NCBI GenBank assembly: GCA_030432735.1
Contig: JAUIMK010000003.1
Coordinates: forward strand, 1 to 48,442
Direction of reading: 5' to 3'
Length of the DNA stretch: 48,442 nt
DNA from: a bacterium
Lineage (GTDB): Bacteria > Myxococcota_A > UBA9160 > UBA4427
Of the stretch, positions 15,362 to 24,306 are shown in pieces; position 1 is the stretch's first letter, and the number at the start of each line of letters is the position of its first letter. The position numbers were made by a program, and so were the translations under genes. The notes below the pieces were generated by a model, which saw nothing but the letters and a program-made list of their open reading frames with translations, had not been told where the DNA came from and ran no database searches.

Positions 15362-16561
15362 TCAGGCGAAGAAGGCGTCGATCGTCTCGCCCATGTAGGC
15401 GATCCCCTCGTCGTCGATCCCGTGGTTCGACGGCAGGATGAGCCCCTGCTCCATGACCCGGTCACAGTGGCCGAGTCCGCCCGGCGCGATCCGATGCGGC
15501 TTGTCGCGGAACGCCGGCTGTCGCGCCACGTTTCCGCTCCACACCATCCGGGTGTCGATCCCGCGCGACTCCATGTGCTTCTGGAACTCGCCCCGGCGCA
15601 CGCCGGACTCCGGACGGATCAGGAAGGGATACATGTGCCAGGCGGTCTCGATTCCCGGCGTGATCCGCGGGAGCACGAAGACGTCCGGGCGTTTCGCGAG
15701 GATCTCCGTCAGGAGCGCGAAGTTGCGCTGACGTCGCGCGAGATTCTCCGGCAGCTTCCGCATCTGGACGCAGCCGAAGGCCGCCGAGAGCTCGCTCGGC
15801 TCGAAGTTCCATCCCACCTCGTCGAAGATGAAGAGGTCGTCGTACTCGAGGCCGTCGAGGTCGCTGAAGAAGGTCCGGGTCCCCTTCTGCGAGCCGAAGA
15901 ACTTGGGCTCGGAGCGCCGGCCCCAACGACGGAGCGTGAGCGCGCGGTCGACGAGCGCTTCGTCGTCCAGGCAGACCATGCCGCCGGTTCCCGCCGCCGT
16001 GATGATGTGGGAGAGCGCGAAGCTGGTGACCGTGATGTCCGAGCGGGTCCCCGTCGGCGTCCCGTCGAGGGTCGCGCCCAGGCAATCGCAGCTGTCCTCG
16101 ATCACCTGGAGTCCGTGCCGGTCCGCAATCGCGCGGATGTCGTCCCAATTCGGGCAGTTCCCGATCAGGTTCGGCGCGAGGATCGCCTTCGTCTTCGGAC
16201 CGATCGCGCTCTCGATCTGGTCTACGTCGATCTGGTAGGTGTCCTCGGTCACGTCGACCAGGACCGGCACGAGGTTCGTGCGCAGGATCGACGCGATGTC
16301 CGTCGAGAACGTGAGCGCGGCGGTCAGGACTTCGTCGCCGGGTTCGAGGCCGAGCAGCTCGACGGCCAGGTAGAGCGCGCTCGATCCCGAGTTCACCATC
16401 ACGCCCCGGCGCTTGCCGAAGGCCTCGGCGACCAGACGCTCCATCTCGCGCGTGTGCTTGCCGAGCCGAAGCGCCGTCGCGCCCCCGCGCAGGACGGAGA
16501 CGACCGCCTCGATCTCCTCTTCGTCGTGAACGCTCCCCGCATACTCGATCCGCTTCGTCAC
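15362..16561 (-). CDS. DegT/DnrJ/EryC1-fold enzyme with His in place of the PLP lysine (ColD/RfbH/E1-like)
   Basis: A 399-residue member of the sugar aminotransferase fold. The start is a GTG at 16561 that overlaps the stop of the SDR gene (GTGA). Conserved parts are VMVNSGSSALYLAVELL, DEVLTAALTFSTDI, VIEDSCDCLGA and IGYNL-like EVGWNFEPSELSAAFGCVQM. The usual S-F-x3-K, whose Lys holds PLP, reads SFALSHIITAAGTGG, so position 185 is His. In the known family this exact Lys-to-His change marks PMP/PLP-dependent 3-dehydrases (ColD, RfbH, CDP-hexulose E1), which remove the C3 hydroxyl of a nucleotide sugar. The iron-sulfur cysteines of E1 are not apparent. The ORF track extends the frame upstream as shadow. 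Confidence 0.88.
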   Translation of the reverse strand: MTKRIEYAGSVHDEEEIEAVVSVLRGGATALRLGKHTREMERLVAEAFGKRRGVMVNSGSSALYLAVELLGLEPGDEVLTAALTFSTDIASILRTNLVPVLVDVTEDTYQIDVDQIESAIGPKTKAILAPNLIGNCPNWDDIRAIADRHGLQVIEDSCDCLGATLDGTPTGTRSDITVTSFALSHIITAAGTGGMVCLDDEALVDRALTLRRWGRRSEPKFFGSQKGTRTFFSDLDGLEYDDLFIFDEVGWNFEPSELSAAFGCVQMRKLPENLARRQRNFALLTEILAKRPDVFVLPRITPGIETAWHMYPFLIRPESGVRRGEFQKHMESRGIDTRMVWSGNVARQPAFRDKPHRIAPGGLGHCDRVMEQGLILPSNHGIDDEGIAYMGETIDAFFA

Positions 16562-17358
16562 GCGCCCTTCTCCCGGTTGAGTTCGACGGCGTCGAAGCCC
16601 GACGCCGCCACGTTTTCTTCGACGGCCTCGGGGTAGGCCGGCGTGATGGCGATCCGCCGGATCGTCTCGCGGGCCGCGAGCGCGTTCACCACCTGCTCGC
16701 CGATCGAGGACGGATCCATCATCCGCCCGTAGAGGTAGCCCTGTCCCTGCCACTGCTGGACGATGGGAATCACGCGCTCCACGTCGACGCCGTGTCCGAA
16801 CTCGGAGAGGGTGTCGCCGCAGGCGATCGCGGTGAAGCCGACGGCGCGATGCTCCCCCTGCCAGGCCTCGATGAGGCGCTCGAGGGCGACCTTGCTCACG
16901 CCGTAGGTCGCCTGGTACGGCCGCGGCGGTGAGTCGTCGATCGTGATCGACGAGATGATCACGGCGCGACCTCGCGTGGCGGTCAGGTGTGCGATGGCCG
17001 CGTTCAACACGAGGGAGACGCCGAAGACGTTGGTCGCGAAGACGTCGTGCCATTCCTGCGCACCGATCTCCTCGATCGGTCCGAAGGTCGAGATCCCCGG
17101 CGCGTAGACGACCGCGTCGAGCCCCCCGAGCCCGTCGACCGCCGTCTCGACGGCGGACCGGCAGGAGGCCTCGTCCCGGACGTCGCACGGGACCGCGAAG
17201 GCGCCCTCGCCCGCCGCTTCGACGGTCTCGGCCAGACGATCCGTCCGCCGGGCCGCGACGCAGACGCGTCCCCCCTCGCGCGCCACTTCGAGCGCGGAAG
17301 CCTTGCCGAGCCCGGAGCTCGCTCCGAGGACGAGCACCCGTCTACCATCCAGTCGCAT
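16558..17358 (-). CDS. Short-chain dehydrogenase/reductase
   Basis: A 266-residue SDR with the NAD(P)-binding G-x3-G-x-G motif (GASSGLGKASAL), CDVRDEAS for adenine contacts, a serine in IISSITIDD and the catalytic Y-x3-K (TYGVSK). The usual NNAG is YAPG. Start ATG 17358 is preferred over the GTG at 17367 used by the track. Its stop overlaps the start of the DegT-like gene, so the two proteins are translationally coupled and may act on the same intermediate, possibly a sugar or a keto compound. Confidence 0.9.
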   Translation of the reverse strand: MRLDGRRVLVLGASSGLGKASALEVAREGGRVCVAARRTDRLAETVEAAGEGAFAVPCDVRDEASCRSAVETAVDGLGGLDAVVYAPGISTFGPIEEIGAQEWHDVFATNVFGVSLVLNAAIAHLTATRGRAVIISSITIDDSPPRPYQATYGVSKVALERLIEAWQGEHRAVGFTAIACGDTLSEFGHGVDVERVIPIVQQWQGQGYLYGRMMDPSSIGEQVVNALAARETIRRIAITPAYPEAVEENVAASGFDAVELNREKGA

Positions 17359-17448
17359 CGAAACCACGGCCTCCCCGCCGCTCTGCGCGGCGAGGCGACA
17401 CGATATCGGAATGTTCCGGCCCGGCTAGACGCACCCCGTGCGCATGAC

Positions 17449-18402
17449 CTACGGGCGCGTGCCGATCATCATCACGACCCGACCGTCCTGCACGATCTCG
17501 TCGCGCTGGTTCACGATCTGCAGCGCGAACTCGACGATTCCCATGCCGGGACGACTCGCAGACGGCTTCCAAGCGACCGGCCGGTGGCGCGTCCGCAGCG
17601 TGTCGCCGACGAAGACCGGTGCCAGGAAGCGCCATCGGTCACCGAGGTGTCCCGCGAAACCCGTCGACGGCATCGACACCGACAGCAGATCGCGAAGGTA
17701 GTCGCCGAACCCGCGACAGAAGGTCCACATCGGCGGCGCGATCCGGGCGCCGAAGCGGCCCGCTCGCGCGAAGGGCGCGTGCAGGTAGACCGGGTCGAGC
17801 TCGCCGGTGAAGCCGGTCCAGGCCACGAGATCCGCTTCGGTCACCGTTCGTCCGAGGCTCTCGCCGCGCGGTCCCCGCTCGACCATGTCGTCGGCGTAGA
17901 GCGGCGACGGCGCGTCGGCGCGCGACCAGGGTCCGATCTCGAGGGGCTCCGGCGGCCCCGGAAGCGCGCCCCCACCGCGCACCACGCTGACGCTGCCCGT
18001 CGTCGAGACCTCGCCGCGCTGGTTCACGATCTCGAACGCGGTGTCGAGGCGGCCGTCGGCCGCGAGTCCCTCCGTCGCCGGTGTCTCCCCGTCTCGCCAG
18101 CGCAGCGAGAAGAGATCTCCGACGTACGTCATACGCGAGAAGCGGACGCTCATGCCCGCCACGTACGCGTCGCCCTCCCCGATCGCGAGCCGTTCCGGTG
18201 CATGCTGGGCCAGCGCACCGAGACTCCACGCCCCCGAGAGCAGGCCGTGCGCGATCGTGCCGCCCATGCCCTGCGCCGGGCCGAAGTCGAGATCGAAGTG
18301 CATCCGCGCGTAGTCGCCGGTCAGCGCGCCGAACTGCAGGATCGACGCCTCGCTCACGGTCCGATGGCCACAGGGCTCACTCGCCGGGTTCGTCTGGGTC
18401 AT
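17449..18402 (-). CDS. MaoC-like double hot-dog dehydratase
   Basis: A 317-residue protein made of two hot-dog domains. The first has the hydratase-2 motif with Asp and His, LTGDYARMHFD, followed by GGTIAHGLLSGAWSLGAL. The second, from about residue 185, has WTGFTGELDPVYLHAPFA and RIAPPMWTF, a related but more diverged motif. MaoC proteins hydrate enoyl-CoA thioesters in fatty-acid, steroid or polyester metabolism. The ATG at 18402 gives MTQTNPASE; the track start at 18432 is less likely. It is divergent from the KstD-like gene with 120 bases between. Confidence 0.86.
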   Translation of the reverse strand: MTQTNPASEPCGHRTVSEASILQFGALTGDYARMHFDLDFGPAQGMGGTIAHGLLSGAWSLGALAQHAPERLAIGEGDAYVAGMSVRFSRMTYVGDLFSLRWRDGETPATEGLAADGRLDTAFEIVNQRGEVSTTGSVSVVRGGGALPGPPEPLEIGPWSRADAPSPLYADDMVERGPRGESLGRTVTEADLVAWTGFTGELDPVYLHAPFARAGRFGARIAPPMWTFCRGFGDYLRDLLSVSMPSTGFAGHLGDRWRFLAPVFVGDTLRTRHRPVAWKPSASRPGMGIVEFALQIVNQRDEIVQDGRVVMMIGTRP

Positions 18403-18522
18403 CTCGGAAACGTATCGCCCCCGGTGTCGCAAATCGCCTCACCGGGCGCGGCGAGGCCCCGGCCCACCTCGCGCTCTTCGACTACGCTCCGCCTCCGCCC
18501 GCACCGCAAGGAGGAAGCACCG

Positions 18523-20187
18523 ATGGCGAAGCACGAAGAGCGACCGAAGTCCCCCGAAACGCCCCGCGCCGAGACCTCGTCGCTCTCCCGCCGAAGCTTC
18601 CTCGGGGCGACGGCTTCGGGACTCGCGCTCGGTGCGAGCGCCCTCGCCTGCGCGCCGGAAGATTCCGCCTCCGGCCCGGACTGGGATCGCGAAGTCGACG
18701 TCGTACTCGTCGGGACCGGCACCGGCCTCGTCGGCGGCCTCGCGGCGGCGGCGGCGGGCGCGTCGGTGCTCGCGCTCGAGAAGCGATCGGTCGTCGGCGG
18801 GAGCACGGGCCATTCGGGTGGGGTCGCGTGGGTCCCGAACAACCACTGCATGGCCGCGGAAGGCATCGAGGACAGCCGCGAGAACGCGCTGCTCTACTGC
18901 ACGCGTCTCGCCATGCAGCAGGCGGACGACGCCTTGCTGGAAGCCTTCGTCGACGGCGCCCCCGAGATGCTCCGCTTCGTCGAGGACAACACGCCGCTCA
19001 CGTTCCGCGTCTCCACGATCATGGGCGACAACGCCGACTATCATCCCGAATGGCCGGGGGCCGTCCAGAAGGGGCGCAGCGTGGAGCCCGTCGTCGAGCG
19101 CGAAGGCCTCCTCGGCCCCGAGCTGATCGAAGGCTTCCGCCAGGGCTTCGAAGCCGCGGGCGGAGAGATCCTCACCGAAACGCCGGTCCGGCGCTTGATC
19201 GTCGCGCCCGACGACCAGGGGCGCAGCCGGGTCGTCGGCGTCGAGGCCGAGCGCGAGGGCCGGGCCTTCCGGGTCCGGGCCCGACGCGGCGTCCACCTCG
19301 CCGCCGGCGGCTACGAGTGGGACCCGGAGATGAAGCGGCACTTCCTGCGCGGGCCGTCGGCCTACACCCTGGGCGCGTCGGGCAACGAGGGCGACGGGAT
19401 CAAGATGGCGCAGGCGATCGGCGCCGATCTGCGCAACATGAACGAGGTCTGGGGGATCACCGTCTACGTGGGCGAGGCCGAGCCGCTGGTCGAGCACCGC
19501 ATGGGCGCCACGCTGAACGCGGAGATCGAGAAGCGCTCCGCCGGCTCGATCGTCGTGAACGCACGCGGCGAGCGCTTCCAGAACGAGGCGGCGGACTACG
19601 ACACGACCTGGCGCAGCTACCACACGTGGGAGAACTGGGGCGAGCTCGGCTACCGCAACCTGCCGGCGTTCCTGCTCTTCGACGGCGCCGCGCGGGAGCG
19701 GGGCACGATCGCCGGGATGCCGGCGGACCAGCCGCTTCCCGACTGGGTCGAGAGCGCGCCCTCCCTGCCCGAGCTGGCGCGCAAGCTGGGGATCGATCCG
19801 GCGGCTCTGTCGCGAACGGTGGCCCGCTTCAACGCGTTCGCCCGCGAGCTGCGCGATCCCGACTTCCACCGCGGCGAGAGCAGCTACGACCGCTACGGGC
19901 AGCCGGACAAGGGGATCACCCTCGCGCCGCTCGAGCAGGCGCCGTTCTACGGGGCCCAGATCGCCGCGGCGGATCTCGGAACCTGCGGCGGTGCGCGGAT
20001 CGACGCGAGCGGGCGGGTGCTCGATCCCTTCGGCGAGGCGATCCCGGGACTCTACGCGTCCGGCAACAACGCCGGCGTGGGGAGCCCCGGCACGAGCTAC
20101 GGCGGCGGCGGCGGGACGATCGGTCCGGCGATGACCTTCGCCTATCTCGCGGGTCGCGCGCTCGGCGAGACGGACGCCGGGGCCTGA
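18523..20187 (+). CDS. Tat-exported FAD-dependent oxidoreductase, 3-ketosteroid dehydrogenase-like
   Basis: A 554-residue flavoprotein, with AAGGAGG just upstream of ATG 18523. The N-terminus carries a twin-arginine signal, SRRSFLGATASGLALGASALAC, with a Cys that could be lipidated. The Rossmann motif is VVLVGTGTGLVGGLAAAAAG. The FAD_binding_2/KstD hallmarks are GGSTGHSGGVAWVPNN and, near the C-terminus, ASGNNAGVGSPGTSYGGGGG then TIGPAMTFAYLAGR. Relatives are fumarate reductase flavoproteins and 3-ketosteroid-delta1-dehydrogenases. Steroid activity is inference; export by Tat suggests periplasmic oxidation or reduction. The ORF track fuses it to a 512-codon shadow upstream. Confidence 0.88.
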   Translation: MAKHEERPKSPETPRAETSSLSRRSFLGATASGLALGASALACAPEDSASGPDWDREVDVVLVGTGTGLVGGLAAAAAGASVLALEKRSVVGGSTGHSGGVAWVPNNHCMAAEGIEDSRENALLYCTRLAMQQADDALLEAFVDGAPEMLRFVEDNTPLTFRVSTIMGDNADYHPEWPGAVQKGRSVEPVVEREGLLGPELIEGFRQGFEAAGGEILTETPVRRLIVAPDDQGRSRVVGVEAEREGRAFRVRARRGVHLAAGGYEWDPEMKRHFLRGPSAYTLGASGNEGDGIKMAQAIGADLRNMNEVWGITVYVGEAEPLVEHRMGATLNAEIEKRSAGSIVVNARGERFQNEAADYDTTWRSYHTWENWGELGYRNLPAFLLFDGAARERGTIAGMPADQPLPDWVESAPSLPELARKLGIDPAALSRTVARFNAFARELRDPDFHRGESSYDRYGQPDKGITLAPLEQAPFYGAQIAAADLGTCGGARIDASGRVLDPFGEAIPGLYASGNNAGVGSPGTSYGGGGGTIGPAMTFAYLAGRALGETDAGA

Positions 20188-20237
20188 CGGCCGCTCCGCC
20201 CTCCCCTCGCGCCCGCTTCGGCGCTCGAAAGGACCCC

Positions 20238-21401
20238 ATGCCCCTTCGCTTGCTCCGCTTCGTCGTCGCGCTCTCGCTCGCGCTGAGCCTGGCCGGATGT
20301 GCCCACCGCCTCTCCGGCCCGATCCACGACGCGGACGGCCCGCCCTGGCTCGCCGACGACGCACCGCCCTCCGCCCGCGTTCCGGCGATCGAGGTCGCCC
20401 ACCGCGTCGTGCTGATCGGCGATGCCGGCTACTTCCTCGAAGACGACCCGACCCTCGCCGCCCTCGACGTCTGGGCGACCGGCGCCCCGTCCGCGTCCGT
20501 CGTCTTCCTCGGCGACAACATCTACAACGAAGGGCTCACCGACGACGATCGCGAGCGCGGGGAGACGATCCTCGGCCAGCAGCTCGCCGCGACCGCCGTC
20601 CGCAAGATCGTGATCCCCGGCAACCACGACTGGGGACTGCTCCCGCGCAACTACAACGCGAAGGCGATCCAGAACCAGCAGGCCTTCGTGGACGGCTGGG
20701 AGGACGGCAGCGCGGAGTTCATTCCGAAGGACGGCTGCATGGGCCCGACCACGCGGGTCCTGCTCGAAGCCACGGACGACACGCCCGCAGTCGTGTTCAT
20801 CGCTCTCGATCCGACGCCCTGGATCCAGGAGCGGATCCGCGAGTATTGCCCGCTTCCCGAGGGCGCGGGAGACGATCCCAAGGCGCTTCACCTGGCAGGT
20901 CTGGCCGAGGCACTCGAGCGCCACGCCGACGATCACGTGATCCTCGCTTCCCACTACCCGATGCTGACCGGGGGACCCCACGGCGGACTCACCTACGGGT
21001 TCGTGGCGGACATGATCGTCACGCCGCTGGGGTGGATGATGGGGGGCCTGATCAACACCTACGAGACGGACTACGCGGACTGGATCGCCCAGGCGCAGGA
21101 GGTCATGCACGCGCATCCGCCCGCGATCTACGCCGCCGGACACGACCACAACCTCCAGCTCCTCGAGAGCGGAGACGTGGCCGGTCTCTACGTCGTGAGC
21201 GGCGCCGGGGCACGGGAGCGCGTCTCGACCGTGACGCACATCGACGAGACGATCTTCGCGCACGCCGCGGAGGGCTTCGTCGTCGTCGACTTCGGCCGGA
21301 CCGACGCCGGGCGCGAGACCGCAGTCGTCCGGGTCGTCGAGCCGCTGGTCTCGGTCGAAGCCCCGGTCTACGAATACGAAGTCCGCGGCGCCGAGCGCTG
21401 A
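20238..21401 (+). CDS. Calcineurin-like metallophosphoesterase lipoprotein
   Basis: A 387-residue lipoprotein: signal LRFVVALSLALSLAGC with lipobox LAGC, and AAAGGA before ATG 20238. The metallophosphoesterase motifs are in order: GDAGYF, GDNIYNEG, GNHDWG, SHYPM and GHDHNLQ. These residues form the two-metal site that hydrolyses phosphomonoesters or diesters. The exact substrate is unknown. It follows the flavoprotein gene by 50 bases and ends three bases from the stop of the convergent SnoaL-like gene. Confidence 0.9.
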   Translation: MPLRLLRFVVALSLALSLAGCAHRLSGPIHDADGPPWLADDAPPSARVPAIEVAHRVVLIGDAGYFLEDDPTLAALDVWATGAPSASVVFLGDNIYNEGLTDDDRERGETILGQQLAATAVRKIVIPGNHDWGLLPRNYNAKAIQNQQAFVDGWEDGSAEFIPKDGCMGPTTRVLLEATDDTPAVVFIALDPTPWIQERIREYCPLPEGAGDDPKALHLAGLAEALERHADDHVILASHYPMLTGGPHGGLTYGFVADMIVTPLGWMMGGLINTYETDYADWIAQAQEVMHAHPPAIYAAGHDHNLQLLESGDVAGLYVVSGAGARERVSTVTHIDETIFAHAAEGFVVVDFGRTDAGRETAVVRVVEPLVSVEAPVYEYEVRGAER

Positions 21402-21404
21402 CGC

Positions 21405-21833
21405 CTAGCTGTCGTCAGGCAGGTACTCCGCAAAGAGATGACCGGAGATCGGGTCGTCCGCGCTCGGCACGTCGTACCAGGTCCGGATCTCGCAGCTGCC
21501 GTCGTCTCCGAAGCGGTAGTTCTCGATCGACTTCATGACCTGGCTCTTGCCGTCCTTGGTGAAGGTGTTGGCCATTACGAAGCTCACTTCGTTCCCGTTG
21601 ACGAAGAGCGTCTCGGGATCGATGTACATCTGCAGCGAGGGCTGGAAGAGGTCGTAGGGCTCGAGACAGCAGCCCTCGAAGTCGAACTTGGGCGGCGTGC
21701 CGACGGGGTCCCACATCTTGAAGTCGCCGTAACAGAGCTTCCGCCAGTTCGCGATCCAGGCTTCCTTGTCCCCGGCGTTCCAGAGTTCGGCGTAGTTCTT
21801 CGCCCAGGTGGCGAGCTCTTCTCGGGTCGGCAT
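21405..21833 (-). CDS. NTF2/SnoaL-like protein
   Basis: A 142-residue protein starting at ATG 21833 with GAGGAA nine bases upstream. The opening helices (EELATWAKNYAELWNAGDKEAW), the WDPVGTPP segment and the strand-rich end (SIENYRFGDDGSCEIRTWYD) fit the SnoaL/NTF2 cone fold used by polyketide cyclases, steroid isomerases and binding proteins. Several Cys are present (FEGCCLEP). No catalytic assignment is possible. The track start upstream includes shadow sequence. Confidence 0.78.
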   Translation of the reverse strand: MPTREELATWAKNYAELWNAGDKEAWIANWRKLCYGDFKMWDPVGTPPKFDFEGCCLEPYDLFQPSLQMYIDPETLFVNGNEVSFVMANTFTKDGKSQVMKSIENYRFGDDGSCEIRTWYDVPSADDPISGHLFAEYLPDDS

Positions 21834-21937
21834 GGCGCGGTCTTCCTCTCTCGGATCCGGACGAGGACCGGATCGGATCGGCGAAGGTCCGGCCCCGGTG
21901 AACACCGGTCGGTCCCTCCGCTTCGTGCCGCCCCAGT

Positions 21938-24211
21938 CTAGAGAGCTTCGACGCGCGCCGCCGTGCTCTTGTGCCACGGCGTTCCGGCGAGATCGTCACA
22001 GTCCTCGCTGGCGGTCAGCTCGTTCGGAGCGATGCCCCCGACGACTCCGTCCGCATCGGCATGCGCGACCCCGGTTCCATTCGGGAGCGCGCAATGCCCC
22101 GGCTGCATCCGATCCGAGACCGCGATCGAGACCTCTACGGAGCCTCGCTTCGTGGACAGCCTCGCCCGCCCGCCGTCCGCGAGCCCGAGTCGCTCCGCGT
22201 CCGCGGGCGCGATCGCGAGCGCCCCGTCGGCGCCCTTCTTCCGCCAGCCCGGATGGCGGACGATCGTGTTCGCGGTGAACGAGCGCCGTTCCCCTGCCGA
22301 CAGGACCATCGGGAAATCCGGGTTGCGCGGCATCCTCGTGCTGGTCGCCAGGCCGTCGAGCGCTTCGAAGAGCTCCGGCACCGCGAAGTCGATCCGGCCT
22401 CCCTCGCGACCAATCTTCCCGAGGCTCGCCTCCCACTCGTCGACCGCGAAGACGAGCCCCCGGTCCGATCCGATGATCGCATCGAAGAGCGCGTCGCCGA
22501 GGTTCGGCCCGTCGATGCCCGCCCGGCGGATCGAGTCGGGGATCTTGGTCGCGGCGATCTGGGCGATGGCCCAGAGGGCGGCGCCTTCGGCCCGCCCCTT
22601 CGGCAGCTCGTCGCCGATCGCGCGGTAGAGCGTGGCGGGGGCGCTGCCCATGAAGCTCGCGTCCGATCCCACGAGGTCGAAGAAGGTGTTCCGGAACGCG
22701 TCCCGGCCTTCGTCCCAGGCCGCCGCGAGCGCGTCCACGTGCGACTGTTTCAGCGTTCCCCACGCTTCGGCGAGCCGCGCATGGAGCTCCGGCTCCGAGA
22801 AGAGCCCCTCCGGCGGATCCATCAGCGCGGTGCGCAGGTGGAAGTAGTTCTTCGGGAACTCGAAGTTGAAGAAGGTCGCTTCCGCCTTCTCGAACTGCGT
22901 CGCCACCGGCAGTACGTAGTCCGCGAGCTGCGCGGTCTCCGTGAGCGCGACGTCGACCACCACGACGAATTCGAGGGCCTCGAAGGCTTCCCGCATGCGA
23001 CGGGAGTCGGCGAGGGAGTGGACCGGGTTCGCCGCCTCGACGAAGGCAGCGCGCAGTCGATCCGGATGGTCCGTCAGGATCTCGTCCGGGATGCGGTTGC
23101 AGGCGACGAGACCGTTGATGATCTTCGTCCCGGTGACCGGCGCCGTCTCCCCTTTGTCGGGCCCCGCCTGCAGGATCTGCTGGAGCGAGCTGACGGGATA
23201 CTTCGAGCCCTTGCGGCCGTAGTTCCCGGTGCCGAACGCGATCAGGTAGTGGAGATAGCTGACGAGCGTCGAGTTCCGGTTCATCTGGACGCCGAGGTCC
23301 TCGAACATCGCGACGCTGCTCGCGTTCGCGATCACCCGCGCCGCCTCCCGCACCTGCTCCTCGGGGCAGCCGGCCTCCTCGCAGTACTGCGCGATCGGGA
23401 GCGCCTCGAAGTGCGGCCGCACCTGATCGAAATTCTCGCCGCGCGCCTCGATGAAGTCCTCGTCGAGCAGCCCCTCCTGCACGATCACCGCGAAGATCGC
23501 CGCGAGCAGCCACGCATCCCCCGCCGGCTTCACCTGCAGGTGGATGTCGGCGAGGTCCGCCGTCTCCGTCCGGCGCGGATCGATCACGATCATCGTCCGG
23601 CTCGGATCCTTCGCGAGCTCGCGCAGGGTCACCCGGGCGCGCGGGAGGCTGTGGGAGAACCAGGGGTTCTTTCCGATGAAGACGCCGACCTCGCAGTGCT
23701 CGAAGTCCGCTCGACAGAGCGTGCCGATCATCTTGCCGAGGACGAACGCTTCGCCGGTCTTCTCCTGCGCCAGCGCGTTCGAGGCGTAGCGGATCCCGAG
23801 CGCGGCGCGGGTCGACCGCGCATAGCCACCCGGGAGGTGGTTCCCCTGCCCGCCGCCGCCGTAGTACAGGATCTTGTCGCCGCCGTGCGCGTCCCGGATC
23901 GCCGCGAGGCGCGTCGCGACCTCGCGGATCGCGGTGTCCCAGTCGACCTCTTCGAAGCGACCGTCGTCCCGGCGACGGAGCGGCTTCGTGATCCGGCCCG
24001 CGTCGTTCTGATAGAAGTCGAGGCGCGAGGGCTTCTCGCAGGCGTAGCCCTCGGAGGCGGGATGCGCCTTGTCGCCGCGAACCTTCAGGAGGCGGCGCCC
24101 GTCCTCGCCGCCGAGCTGGACCTCGAGCCCGCAATTGCACTCGCAGAGGATGCACGCGGTCGGCTTCCATTCCGGGGCGGCGGGCGACTCGAGTTCGGAC
24201 GGTGCGGGCAT
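21938..24211 (-). CDS. Molybdopterin-dependent oxidoreductase, large subunit
   Basis: A 757-residue cytoplasmic-type Mo/W-bis-MGD oxidoreductase; GGAGG six bases upstream fixes the start at 24211. The N-terminal iron-sulfur motif is C-x2-C-x3-C (ACILCECNCG) with the fourth Cys in YACEKPSRLDF. Typical cofactor-binding stretches follow: GKNPWFSH, MIVIDPRRTETADLADIHLQVKPAGDAWLL, and a C-terminal molydop-binding domain (HPGWRKKGADGALAIAPADAERLGL). There is no Tat signal and no partner subunit next to it. The Mo ligand is not certain. Substrate is unknown; formate dehydrogenase- and nitrate reductase-like enzymes share this fold. It is divergent from an HxlR regulator. Confidence 0.9.
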   Translation of the reverse strand: MPAPSELESPAAPEWKPTACILCECNCGLEVQLGGEDGRRLLKVRGDKAHPASEGYACEKPSRLDFYQNDAGRITKPLRRRDDGRFEEVDWDTAIREVATRLAAIRDAHGGDKILYYGGGGQGNHLPGGYARSTRAALGIRYASNALAQEKTGEAFVLGKMIGTLCRADFEHCEVGVFIGKNPWFSHSLPRARVTLRELAKDPSRTMIVIDPRRTETADLADIHLQVKPAGDAWLLAAIFAVIVQEGLLDEDFIEARGENFDQVRPHFEALPIAQYCEEAGCPEEQVREAARVIANASSVAMFEDLGVQMNRNSTLVSYLHYLIAFGTGNYGRKGSKYPVSSLQQILQAGPDKGETAPVTGTKIINGLVACNRIPDEILTDHPDRLRAAFVEAANPVHSLADSRRMREAFEALEFVVVVDVALTETAQLADYVLPVATQFEKAEATFFNFEFPKNYFHLRTALMDPPEGLFSEPELHARLAEAWGTLKQSHVDALAAAWDEGRDAFRNTFFDLVGSDASFMGSAPATLYRAIGDELPKGRAEGAALWAIAQIAATKIPDSIRRAGIDGPNLGDALFDAIIGSDRGLVFAVDEWEASLGKIGREGGRIDFAVPELFEALDGLATSTRMPRNPDFPMVLSAGERRSFTANTIVRHPGWRKKGADGALAIAPADAERLGLADGGRARLSTKRGSVEVSIAVSDRMQPGHCALPNGTGVAHADADGVVGGIAPNELTASEDCDDLAGTPWHKSTAARVEAL

Positions 24212-24306
24212 GGAGATCCTCCGGCGGGGGCGCGACGCTTCGGAGGCTGCCGAATCCGGTCCTTTCAAGCAACCATATTCTCCGGCCCCGCGCTAGACTC
24301 CGAGTC

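Noticed and set aside
15362-17188. 608-residue fusion reading of the DegT-like protein
   Set aside because: The part upstream of GTG 16561 is antisense-like and overlaps the SDR gene in another frame; family alignment begins at the GTG.
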